This document shows, piece by piece, positions 56,781-64,000 of a stretch of 64,000 nt of DNA. Position numbers and translations under genes: made by a program. Origin of the DNA: Psychrobacter sp. PG1 (GTDB taxonomy: Bacteria; Pseudomonadota; Gammaproteobacteria; Pseudomonadales; Moraxellaceae); NCBI RefSeq assembly GCF_014897815.1, contig NZ_JABUZG010000057.1, forward strand, positions 53,006 through 117,005, in the 5' to 3' direction. Within the stretch, counting starts at the first letter, position 1. Each line of letters starts with the position of its first letter. Below the pieces are notes generated by a model that was not told the origin of the DNA, did not search any database, and was given only the letters and a program-made list of their open reading frames with translations.

Positions 56781-58136
56781 CTAGCGCATTGTCACAAACT
56801 CTTCTGAGCCAGTTGGATGAATGGCAACCGTATTGTCAAAGTCCGCTTTAGTCGCGCCCATTTTGATGGCGACGGCAAAGCCCTGAGTCATCTCATCAAC
56901 ACCAAAGCCAAGACCGTGTAGACCAATGACTTTTTCCTCATCACCCAAGCACACCAGTTTCATCATACACTTCTGACGATGCTGGGTCACCGCGCTATAC
57001 ATCGAGGTAAATGTTGAGTTATAGCATTTGATATTTTCTTTGCCATAGCGCTCAACCGCGTCGATTTCAGACAAGCCAATCGTACCAATAGCAGGATGGG
57101 TAAAGATCACCGTCGGTATCAACGTATAGTCCAAATGCTCATTAGGTTTGTTGTTAAACAAGCGCTCTGAAAGACGACGACCTGCTGCAATCGCCACGGG
57201 TGTTAAATCCACACTGTTTTCGATAATATCGCCGACCGCATAGATGTTCTTAACATTGGTGTTCTGGAATTTATCGACTTTGATTTTGCCAATTTCGTTC
57301 GTTTCCACACCCGTCACTTGCAGGTTGATATTGTCTGTCGATGGCGCACGACCAATCGCCCAAATCAAGCAATCTGTCGTGTCTAGACTGCCATTTTCGG
57401 TACACAAAGTCAGGCTGCCATCTTCGTTTTTATTGACTTCCGTGAGCGTAGTATTGGTATGCAATTGAATACCGTCTTGCTCCATCTCTATGAGCAATGC
57501 CTCTACCACACTGTGATCAAATGAGCGCAGCGGCGAGTGCTGGCGTACATACAAATGCACCTCTGCGCCCAAACTGTTTAACACACCTGCGATTTCAACA
57601 GCGATATATCCTGCTCCCACAATTGCCACGCGTTTTGGCAAATGATTCAACGCAAAAAAGCCGTCAGAGTCGATGCCGTATTCTGCGCCCTTGATATCTG
57701 GCTGAATCGGGTGACCGCCTGTGGCAATCAAAATATGGTCAGCGGTAATCAGTTCGCCATTCACTTCTACAGTATTGATATCGACAAATTTGGCAAAGCC
57801 TTTGATCACTTCAACGCCATTTTTGGCCAAATTATTATCATAAGAGCGATGAATGTTTTCGATATATTGTTGACGGCTCTGCACCAGTTTTTGAAAGTCA
57901 AAACCTTTAACATCCACATCAAAGCCATAGTCTGGCGCATATTTATGAATAGCCTCGGCAATTTGTGCGCCATACCACATTACTTTCTTAGGTACACAGC
58001 CCAAATTCACACAAGTGCCGCCCAACTGGTTAGCTTCGATAATGGCGCATTTTTTGCCATAGCTCGCCGCACGGTTGATTGAAGCAATGCCACCGCTACC
58101 GCCGCCAATGGCGATATAGTCATAATGTTTTGTCAT
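56781..58136 (-). CDS. gor: Glutathione-disulfide reductase
   Basis: Reduces oxidised glutathione with NADPH; cytoplasmic FAD homodimer. FAD motif [19 protein letters not shown] (about 9-27), redox-active disulfide [16 protein letters not shown] (about 40-55), NADPH motif [20 protein letters not shown] (about 170-189) with downstream Arg for phosphate recognition (YVRQHSPLR), and active-site [10 protein letters not shown] at the C-terminus. 451 residues, as in E. coli (450). Supplies reduced glutathione used by the fghA pathway and possibly by Kef-type gating. Confidence 0.95.
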   Translation of the reverse strand: MTKHYDYIAIGGGSGGIASINRAASYGKKCAIIEANQLGGTCVNLGCVPKKVMWYGAQIAEAIHKYAPDYGFDVDVKGFDFQKLVQSRQQYIENIHRSYDNNLAKNGVEVIKGFAKFVDINTVEVNGELITADHILIATGGHPIQPDIKGAEYGIDSDGFFALNHLPKRVAIVGAGYIAVEIAGVLNSLGAEVHLYVRQHSPLRSFDHSVVEALLIEMEQDGIQLHTNTTLTEVNKNEDGSLTLCTENGSLDTTDCLIWAIGRAPSTDNINLQVTGVETNEIGKIKVDKFQNTNVKNIYAVGDIIENSVDLTPVAIAAGRRLSERLFNNKPNEHLDYTLIPTVIFTHPAIGTIGLSEIDAVERYGKENIKCYNSTFTSMYSAVTQHRQKCMMKLVCLGDEEKVIGLHGLGFGVDEMTQGFAVAIKMGATKADFDNTVAIHPTGSEEFVTMR

Positions 58137-58377
58137 GGTTAAGTCTCTTTATTCAGGACGTATTGATGCGTATTGGTGCAATTTTGCCGTCTATTATTTT
58201 TTAATTCTGTTGTTTTGAACTCTATTGTAATGGGTATCATTATTAATCTTACAAGGTTTTGCTTATGAGGATGTATCAGCTAGCATCAGAATATAAAAGC
58301 ATTTAGGCAAAAATAGCCTGACATCTAATAATGCTATCTAAACCCATTTAAACCTAACTGGACTCATCTAAACTTAC

Positions 58378-58830
58378 TTAAACAATGGCACGTCGTCTAT
58401 AAAATAACAGTCCCGGAATGGATAAGCCAAGCACCAATCCTGAGGTGACAAACAACGCTTCAAACAAATACACCATCATTTGGCTAAATAACTCGTCTGA
58501 AAAACCAAAATAACCAATCTGTACCATACTGACCATCGCCTTATACGCGGCGATACCGGGCATCATACAAATGACACTAGGCGAGATAAGTGCTTTGGGT
58601 GGTAAGGTATATTTCTTAGAAAAATACACGCCCAAAAAGCTGGCAAGCATTGCCCCAAAAAAGCTGGCAACCACGAGATGTACATGCTGATAAACGAGAG
58701 CAGTCTTTAATCCGAAGCCAAAAGCAGTCATCAGCAAACAAGGCAAAATATAGCGTTTGGGTACGCTAAACATCAGCGTCCAACCAAGGGTAATAATACA
58801 TGAAAGCACCACAGTCTCAATGAACCACAT
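58378..58830 (-). CDS. ThrE/YjjB-type threonine/serine exporter, small subunit
   Basis: A 150-residue membrane protein with about four helices, corresponding to the YjjB (DUF3815) half of the ThrE family. Family-type features: FGFGLKTALVYQHVHLVVASF, FLGVYFSKKY and SVICMMPGIAAYKAMVSM (PGIxxYxx motif). It starts 1 bp after the stop of the larger subunit gene, so the two form a coupled operon. Substrate (amino acids, or succinate as in YjjPB) not settled. Confidence 0.85.
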   Translation of the reverse strand: MWFIETVVLSCIITLGWTLMFSVPKRYILPCLLMTAFGFGLKTALVYQHVHLVVASFFGAMLASFLGVYFSKKYTLPPKALISPSVICMMPGIAAYKAMVSMVQIGYFGFSDELFSQMMVYLFEALFVTSGLVLGLSIPGLLFYRRRAIV

Positions 58831-58831
58831 C

Positions 58832-59620
58832 TCAAAACCCCCAATGCTGTATGCGTAGTAAAACCAGCGCCATCACGATACCAACGCAAGCGGACAAGGT
58901 CAGCATATAGGTAAACACCGCACGCCCAACACCAATATTGACATAGCCTTTTAAGATATCTGAGAACGAATTAATCAAAGGAAAGCTAGGCACCAGTAGC
59001 AAGACGCTAGAGGCAACCGCAATATCGGCATTATTACCAATATCAAAATAATAGGTCGTCGCTCCAATTAAAGAAGCAATAAAAGCGGTCACAATGACGG
59101 TGATAAAGGGATTAAAGTGATGCTTGGACAGATAAATACGAGTCAGCATCGCCACCATACCTGCGATAAATGTCACGGCGGTAATAGACCAGCTGCCGCC
59201 ATTCAGATACGCAAACGCTGCGCAAGACGCACCAACAAATATGCCCACCAGCCATGTTGGGTATACGGTCTTATCCAACTCATCAAAGGCAAGGGTAGTG
59301 CGGTCAATCAAATCGGTACTGTCTACGGTGGCTTCGGTTTTATTGATAATTTGCTGGATTTGTACCAATAAATTGACATTGATGCTTTGATTGATCGTGT
59401 CTCTGGTGGTGGTGATACAGCGCTCGTCACAGATGGTCGTCAGGGTGATGGCATTAAAGTTCAGCGAACATTCGACGCTGTTCATCCCCAAAGCAAGCCC
59501 CAAGCGTTTGGATAAGTCCACGACTACGGCAGACTCAGCGCCATACTGCATAAGGAGTAAGCCGCAGCGTACGCATAGTCGAGTGATGCGTTGCTGCTTG
59601 ACGTAGCTGATAGAGGTCAT
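58832..59620 (-). CDS. ThrE/YjjP-type threonine/serine exporter, large subunit
   Basis: The YjjP half of the same exporter. From ATG 59620 it has 262 residues: an N-terminal cytoplasmic domain (about 1-110, GLLLMQYGAESAVVVDLSKR and NSVECSLNFNAITLT) followed by about five membrane helices (YPTWLVGIFVGASCAAFAYL and onward). The frame continues upstream to 59752, but those residues overlap the divergent DUF503 promoter and look non-coding. No clear ribosome site; the downstream partner begins 1 bp after the stop. Confidence 0.85.
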   Translation of the reverse strand: MTSISYVKQQRITRLCVRCGLLLMQYGAESAVVVDLSKRLGLALGMNSVECSLNFNAITLTTICDERCITTTRDTINQSINVNLLVQIQQIINKTEATVDSTDLIDRTTLAFDELDKTVYPTWLVGIFVGASCAAFAYLNGGSWSITAVTFIAGMVAMLTRIYLSKHHFNPFITVIVTAFIASLIGATTYYFDIGNNADIAVASSVLLLVPSFPLINSFSDILKGYVNIGVGRAVFTYMLTLSACVGIVMALVLLRIQHWGF

Positions 59621-59744
59621 GGGTGAGATACGCAAATTGGTTGGCGGTTGATACGCTATTATAAAGGGTATGCATGCTGACGCGCAGCCATTATTGAATA
59701 TTATATTGGATGCTATTATAAACTTTTTTGGTAAGGAGCATAAA

Positions 59745-60026
59745 ATGCACATCGCTATTTTGACACTGACGTTTTCATTGCCCGGATGCGGCTCATTAAA
59801 AGAAAAGCGCCAACGTATGGGCGGCTTGCACGCACGCTTTGGTGATACACCAAGCGTCGCGGTCTGTGAGAGTGGCGAGCGAGATCGGCATGACGCTAGC
59901 GAGTGGACGTTTGTGATGGTTGGGCTGTCTAAACGTGAAGTCGAGTCGCAGTGTAGCCAAATTGAGGAGAAGATAGAGAGTACGGTAGATGCACGGGTAA
60001 TGAATGTTGAGAGGGAGTTTGTTTAA
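59745..60026 (+). CDS. DUF503 (YlxP-like) family protein
   Basis: A 93-residue small cytoplasmic protein with a ferredoxin-like fold. Family start MHIAILTLTFSLPGCGSLKE then KRQRMGGLHARFG, and FVMVGLSKREVESQ. The ATG is six bases after a perfect AAGGAG. Function unknown; Firmicute homologues lie beside rbfA/infB. Divergent from the exporter genes. Confidence 0.82.
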   Translation: MHIAILTLTFSLPGCGSLKEKRQRMGGLHARFGDTPSVAVCESGERDRHDASEWTFVMVGLSKREVESQCSQIEEKIESTVDARVMNVEREFV

Positions 60027-60158
60027 TTAGAGCGCTTTTATTACTGGGAGCCAATCCCGCTTTTCGCTCATATCTGGTCGGCCACTAGAGCGGTGACTAA
60101 TAGCCAGTAGCGTTCCTGTTGTCTCGATATTGCTCCTAGCTAAGTTACCGCAATCTAG
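60027..60158 (-). pseudogene. Possible C-terminal gene remnant
   Basis: On the minus strand a 43-codon frame without a usable start ends at TAA 60027-60029, abutting the DUF503 stop on the other strand. Its last residues (SGRPDMSEKRDWLPVIKAL) look protein-like. Only an internal ATG (14 codons) is available. GC is visibly higher here than in the following AT-rich gene. It could be a fragment of a lost gene or a mobile-element scar, or chance. Confidence 0.25.
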
Positions 60159-60260
60159 TGGTTAACCAAGGATAACCGCTACAATTTGGGGGTAAAATAC
60201 GTCTCAAGGTGACTAGGGTATAGACATGATGCAGGGAGCTGATGATCAAGGCTGAATCAA

Positions 60261-62423
60261 TTACAAACAACACTTCTTATATTTTTTTCCACTACCGCAA
60301 GAGCACTTTTCGTTTCTCCCTGTTTTTTTAGGCATAATTTTCGTTTTAGGATTGAAAGTTGATAGAGGTTTTGCCATGTGGGAAGTGGCTCGCTCCATTT
60401 CTTGCGAATACTCCCAAGGGAAGTCGAGCTTCATACCAAATCTAATATTTTTAGTATCAGGGTCAATACAGATAGCATGCCATTTTTTAGACTTTGTATA
60501 ATATTTTCTTCTTCTAGCGTGATCTTCTAATTTTTCTTTAGCAATATTATAGTCATTGTAGTTGCAGTGAATTGTTAATCCTTCACCATTGCCATGTTCA
60601 AATCCAATTGTAAAATCATGATTTTTACCATCTACTAAGCTTTTACTGCAAATTAATTCAATAACTTCATTGATCTGTTGAATTGATTGTTCATTGATTG
60701 TTAGTAGTAAGAATCCAAAGTCTACTGTACTTGGATTATTCATTCTTTCAACATCAGAAAGATATTTTCCAACTATAGTGCCCTGATGTTTTGTAAGTAT
60801 TCCTTTTGGATTCTGTATAGAGTTCAGACCATCTCTTCTAGTTAGCATTGACATATCTAATTCAGCATTAAAATCGTCTCCTATATGCATGTAATCTATA
60901 CCGTCAACCCATAAATTATGTATCAGATGGTATGCAAGAATGGTCATTTCATGCGTAGCCATAACGCTGTCTGTATAGTTTGTTCTTCTGTTCAGATAAC
61001 TCAGAAAATATAAGGGCGTATGGAGCATTTCAGCAAAAACATCTAGAAAGAAAACATCCATAATAAAAGGAGCTTTAATGATGTCAGTTTTTCTAGATTT
61101 TAAGAATTGCTTAGCTTGAAAAAATAAAGCAGGGTAGTGGTCTGATACAATACATACTGGATATACTTCTTGAAATTCGATATTTGAAATATCTATGCTC
61201 TGACCATCTTTATCTTCAAGCTTATAGTTTTTACTTACTAAAAGTTCAGAGCATAAATAGGCTTGGTCATACGCATCTTGAACAGCTTTCTTAAAGTCGT
61301 TTTTTATAGCTGAGTCATTACCTTTTCTAGATTCTAGAGTAAGTTTCTTAGATTTAGCTTGCAGTACAATAGCTCTGTTTGCAAATAACACTAAAACATC
61401 TATTTCTCCAGCAATTACGCCTTTTTTTTCAAGAATATTGACACCTTGAAAAACTCTATTATTCCCAAAAACACTTTTTAACCTACTTACGGAAAAATCT
61501 TCCGTAAAGTTGCCTCGGTTCGTCATTGCAGTACTACGGTAAGACTTATCATCCCAGAACCAAAAGAAGGGAGACTCATATAATGCTTCTAATAAACTAT
61601 AATTTTGAAAAAGAAGATATCCACTCTCATCTAGCTTTATTATTGGGAAAGCATTTTTTGGGTTGAAATCATCAAGCCTTTTGAATTCATAATTATCAAT
61701 CGATACAAAAGACTCAATTACCTTTTTTATTAAAGGTTTAGATAAGGGTGTGGATAGCTCGGTTTCTATCTCATCTATTGTGAAAGTATATGCTTCTAAA
61801 ACTGTCCATTCGTCAGGATTTTTTTGCAAAACCTTAGATAATATACTGTTAACCTTTTTAAGTTGTAAAGAGCTAATAGATTTAATAACAATGAATAATT
61901 CATCTAGTGAATAGCCTTTATTTCTTATTATCCAATCTTCATCATTTTTGTATTTTAACTTCGATAAATCTCTGTATTGGAAGTGATAGGCTGACTCGCC
62001 TCCATAAAATATAGGTTCTCTTAAGAAAGTACCTTTATTAAGGGGGTTATAGCTTTTATCTGGTTGTTTATCAGCGTCTAATTTAAACATATCTGAAACA
62101 TCAGGCATCATTGAATGATGGAGTTCTAAAAGCAAAGCTTCTGTTTTCTCTATGTACTCCTGCATTTTAGCAGGAGTTGGTAATTCTACGTTTGACTTAA
62201 TTGTACATGCAAGACCAATTAGTGTAGATATTTCAATGCGTAATAGTCTATCCATACCATACTGTTCTAAAAAGTCCTCCTTCTGTATTTCCTCGCCAGA
62301 TCGTACAGTATTATCTCTAAAACAAAAGTATGCAATAGTATGTAAATATCCATCAGACTGGCACAATGATTCCAGATCGTTAAAAACCTCTGCTTCTATT
62401 CTCTTTCCTTCTTTACTAAACAT
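60261..62423 (-). CDS. SEC-C motif protein with PD-(D/E)XK-like nuclease domain
   Basis: A 720-residue soluble protein of unknown function. Residues about 300-410 resemble a NERD/Mrr-type PD-(D/E)XK nuclease: E309 in GNFTEDF, D342 in GEIDVLVLF and Q355-x-K357 in IVLQAKSKK. The last 19 residues are a SEC-C zinc motif with C707, C709, C718, C719. The N-terminal 300 and the 410-690 region have no recognised domain. The gene is strikingly AT-rich with many AAA/ATA/TTA codons, unlike uvrA and DUF503 on either side, suggesting horizontal gain. Defence or DNA/RNA surveillance is an inference. Confidence 0.72.
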   Translation of the reverse strand: MFSKEGKRIEAEVFNDLESLCQSDGYLHTIAYFCFRDNTVRSGEEIQKEDFLEQYGMDRLLRIEISTLIGLACTIKSNVELPTPAKMQEYIEKTEALLLELHHSMMPDVSDMFKLDADKQPDKSYNPLNKGTFLREPIFYGGESAYHFQYRDLSKLKYKNDEDWIIRNKGYSLDELFIVIKSISSLQLKKVNSILSKVLQKNPDEWTVLEAYTFTIDEIETELSTPLSKPLIKKVIESFVSIDNYEFKRLDDFNPKNAFPIIKLDESGYLLFQNYSLLEALYESPFFWFWDDKSYRSTAMTNRGNFTEDFSVSRLKSVFGNNRVFQGVNILEKKGVIAGEIDVLVLFANRAIVLQAKSKKLTLESRKGNDSAIKNDFKKAVQDAYDQAYLCSELLVSKNYKLEDKDGQSIDISNIEFQEVYPVCIVSDHYPALFFQAKQFLKSRKTDIIKAPFIMDVFFLDVFAEMLHTPLYFLSYLNRRTNYTDSVMATHEMTILAYHLIHNLWVDGIDYMHIGDDFNAELDMSMLTRRDGLNSIQNPKGILTKHQGTIVGKYLSDVERMNNPSTVDFGFLLLTINEQSIQQINEVIELICSKSLVDGKNHDFTIGFEHGNGEGLTIHCNYNDYNIAKEKLEDHARRRKYYTKSKKWHAICIDPDTKNIRFGMKLDFPWEYSQEMERATSHMAKPLSTFNPKTKIMPKKTGRNEKCSCGSGKKYKKCCL

Positions 62424-62520
62424 TGCTATTCCTTACATTTATCGATTATTGCAAAGCTAACATAGTAGATTACTTCACCGCTACTACTTTTTGTCTAGAA
62501 TTCTAAGTACTTTCTTCTAA

Positions 62521-62553
62521 CCAAAAAAAAGCCACCCTATAAAGAGTGGCCTT
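62521..62553 (-). terminator. Rho-independent terminator of uvrA
   Basis: On the minus strand GCCAC and GTGGC (62546-62550 and 62531-62535) bracket a loop with partial extra pairing, followed by eight T. It lies 23 bp after the uvrA stop. Confidence 0.85.
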
Positions 62554-62573
62554 TTATCAATCATTCACTTGTA

Positions 62574-64000
62574 TTAGCTGACTTCTTTCATGCCTTGCTC
62601 TAGCATCGGCTTTAAGAATATACCCGTGTATGACTCTTTGACTTCGGCCACTTGTTCAGGCGTACCTTCTGCGATGATCATACCGCCACCTTTACCGCCT
62701 TCAGGGCCCAAATCAATTACCCAATCTGCGGTTTTGATGACATCTAAGTTATGTTCGATGACGACGATGGTATTACCTTTATCACGTAGGGTATGTAGGA
62801 TATTGAGCAGCTTATCGATATCATGGAAATGCAAACCAGTGGTTGGCTCATCCAAGATATAGAGCGTCTGTCCGGTATCACGTTTGGCAAGCTCACGAGC
62901 CAGTTTAACACGCTGCGCCTCACCGCCTGATAACGTTGGCGCAGATTGACCCAAACGAATATAACTTAGGCCAACATCCATCAATGCTTGCAGACGACGA
63001 TAAATCGCTGGAATGGCTGAGAAGAATTCAGTGGCATCTTCTACAGTCATATCTAGGACATCGGCAATATTTTTACCTTTATAGTGAATCTCTAAGGTCT
63101 CGCGGTTATAGCGCTTACCTTCACAGGTATCACACGGCACATACATATCAGGTAAGAAATGCATCTCAACTTTGATAAGGCCATCACCTTGGCACATCTC
63201 ACAGCGTCCGCCTTTTACGTTGAAGCTAAAGCGACCCGGCTTATAACCACGAGCACGCGCTTCTTGTGTCTGGGCAAACATCTCACGCACAGGGGTAAAC
63301 ACACCGGTATAAGTCGCTGGGTTTGAGCGCGGAGTACGACCAATCGGGCTTTGATCGATATCGACCATTTTGTCCAAATGCTCAAGACCACTGATGCTGT
63401 CATGCTTATCCGCGATGAGCGTCGAGGCATTATTCAACTGAGTCGCTGCCAATGGCATTAAGGTACGGTTAATCAGGGTAGATTTACCAGAGCCAGAAAC
63501 GCCCGTAATACAAGTCATAATACCGATTGGTATCGTCAAATCAACATCGTGTAAGTTATTGCCGGATGCACCTTTGAGCTCAATCGTCATCGGAACTTTT
63601 TGAGCTTTGGCCTTACCTGTGATTTCAACATCCATCGTCTTGGCTTTATGACGAATGCTTGGAATCTCGATTCTCTTCTTACCAGACATATATTGTCCAG
63701 TCAGCGATTCTTTGTTTGCCATGATGTCATCGACCGTACCTTGAGCGATAATATGACCGCCATGTACACCTGCACCGATACCGATATCGATGACGTGATC
63801 TGCTTGGCGAATGGCATCTTCATCATGTTCAACGACCAGCACAGTATTCCCTAAATCACGCAAGCGCGTTAGGGTTTTTAGCAGACGATCATTATCGCGC
63901 TGATGTAGACCAATCGATGGCTCATCAAGCACATACATCACGCCCATTAGTCCTGCGCCAATTTGGCTGGCAAGGCGAATACGCTGCGCTTCACCGCCTG
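62574..64000 (-). CDS. uvrA: Excinuclease ABC subunit A, C-terminal part (cut by window end)
   Basis: Damage-recognition ATPase of nucleotide excision repair. The window holds the last 475 or so codons; the frame runs open through 64000, so the start lies outside. Visible: the first-ABC Walker B/signature end ([14 protein letters not shown]), second Walker [17 protein letters not shown], zinc-finger Cys pairs [10 protein letters not shown] and [13 protein letters not shown] signature [17 protein letters not shown] and Walker [17 protein letters not shown]. The upstream residues from 64000 ([13 protein letters not shown]-type) match the first ABC signature. Confidence 0.97.
   Translation of the reverse strand, partial: GGEAQRIRLASQIGAGLMGVMYVLDEPSIGLHQRDNDRLLKTLTRLRDLGNTVLVVEHDEDAIRQADHVIDIGIGAGVHGGHIIAQGTVDDIMANKESLTGQYMSGKKRIEIPSIRHKAKTMDVEITGKAKAQKVPMTIELKGASGNNLHDVDLTIPIGIMTCITGVSGSGKSTLINRTLMPLAATQLNNASTLIADKHDSISGLEHLDKMVDIDQSPIGRTPRSNPATYTGVFTPVREMFAQTQEARARGYKPGRFSFNVKGGRCEMCQGDGLIKVEMHFLPDMYVPCDTCEGKRYNRETLEIHYKGKNIADVLDMTVEDATEFFSAIPAIYRRLQALMDVGLSYIRLGQSAPTLSGGEAQRVKLARELAKRDTGQTLYILDEPTTGLHFHDIDKLLNILHTLRDKGNTIVVIEHNLDVIKTADWVIDLGPEGGKGGGMIIAEGTPEQVAEVKESYTGIFLKPMLEQGMKEVS

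Noticed and set aside
57642-58082. 146-codon plus-strand ORF
   Set aside because: Antisense to the FAD and disulfide region of gor.

Overview
The window looks like the chromosome of a Moraxellaceae gammaproteobacterium, most probably Psychrobacter. I judge this from protein character (a SpoT whose synthetase motifs have decayed, a DUF2628 membrane protein with a pilin-like tail, a giant Ig-like lipoprotein), gene order and moderate GC. No database search was possible. Almost all of it is housekeeping DNA. I see no rRNA, tRNA, CRISPR array, intact IS or prophage.

Layout. 1-5.7 kb: an AT-rich stretch with two perfect DnaA boxes, then trmB, a DUF2628 protein, a CPA2 cation/proton antiporter, a hypothetical gene, and a small membrane gene split by an in-frame TGA. 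5.9-14.2 kb, minus strand: CDF metal exporter, priA, ridA, spoT, rpoZ, gmk. 14.7-21 kb, plus strand: ispH, a small membrane protein, a thioesterase, katA and htpG. 21.3-26.8 kb: membrane-bound C13 (caspase-like) peptidase, S-formylglutathione hydrolase, DUF2805, rpe and three small unknowns. 26.9-27.5 kb: rpmB and rpmG (minus). 28-33.6 kb: a 1886-residue lipoprotein of repeated Ig-like domains. 33.8-42.5 kb: purU, a CcsA/YpjD-like protein, ffh, tsaB, uppP, rsmJ, a small membrane protein, ubiA and DUF4112. 42.6-49.6 kb: a lipoprotein, yiaA-like gene, mnmC, yciI, yciB and the PHP nuclease rnm/trpH. 49.9-60 kb: a GGDEF cyclase, truD, a Rieske-FAD reductase, GNAT, two small lipoproteins, gor, a split ThrE-type exporter and DUF503. 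60-62.5 kb: an AT-rich SEC-C/PD-(D/E)XK gene that looks like an accessory insertion. The window ends inside uvrA.

Functional links: katA, gor and the glutathione-linked formaldehyde hydrolase form an oxidative/aldehyde defence theme. gmk-rpoZ-spoT links guanine nucleotides, RNA polymerase and (p)ppGpp. trmB, rsmJ, mnmC, truD and tsaB are RNA-modification functions. rpmB-rpmG, ffh and htpG serve translation and protein folding or export.

The most unusual signals are not genes. First, short degenerate tandem repeats of 14-16 bp, unrelated in sequence from site to site, sit in at least four intergenic regions: in front of priA, ffh and the yiaA-like gene, and just past the CDF gene. Second, a 54-bp element ending in an extended -10 occurs upstream of both fghA and the GGDEF gene, 27 kb apart, at about 80% identity. 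Third, the SEC-C/nuclease-like gene next to uvrA is the best candidate for an undescribed defence or repair function.
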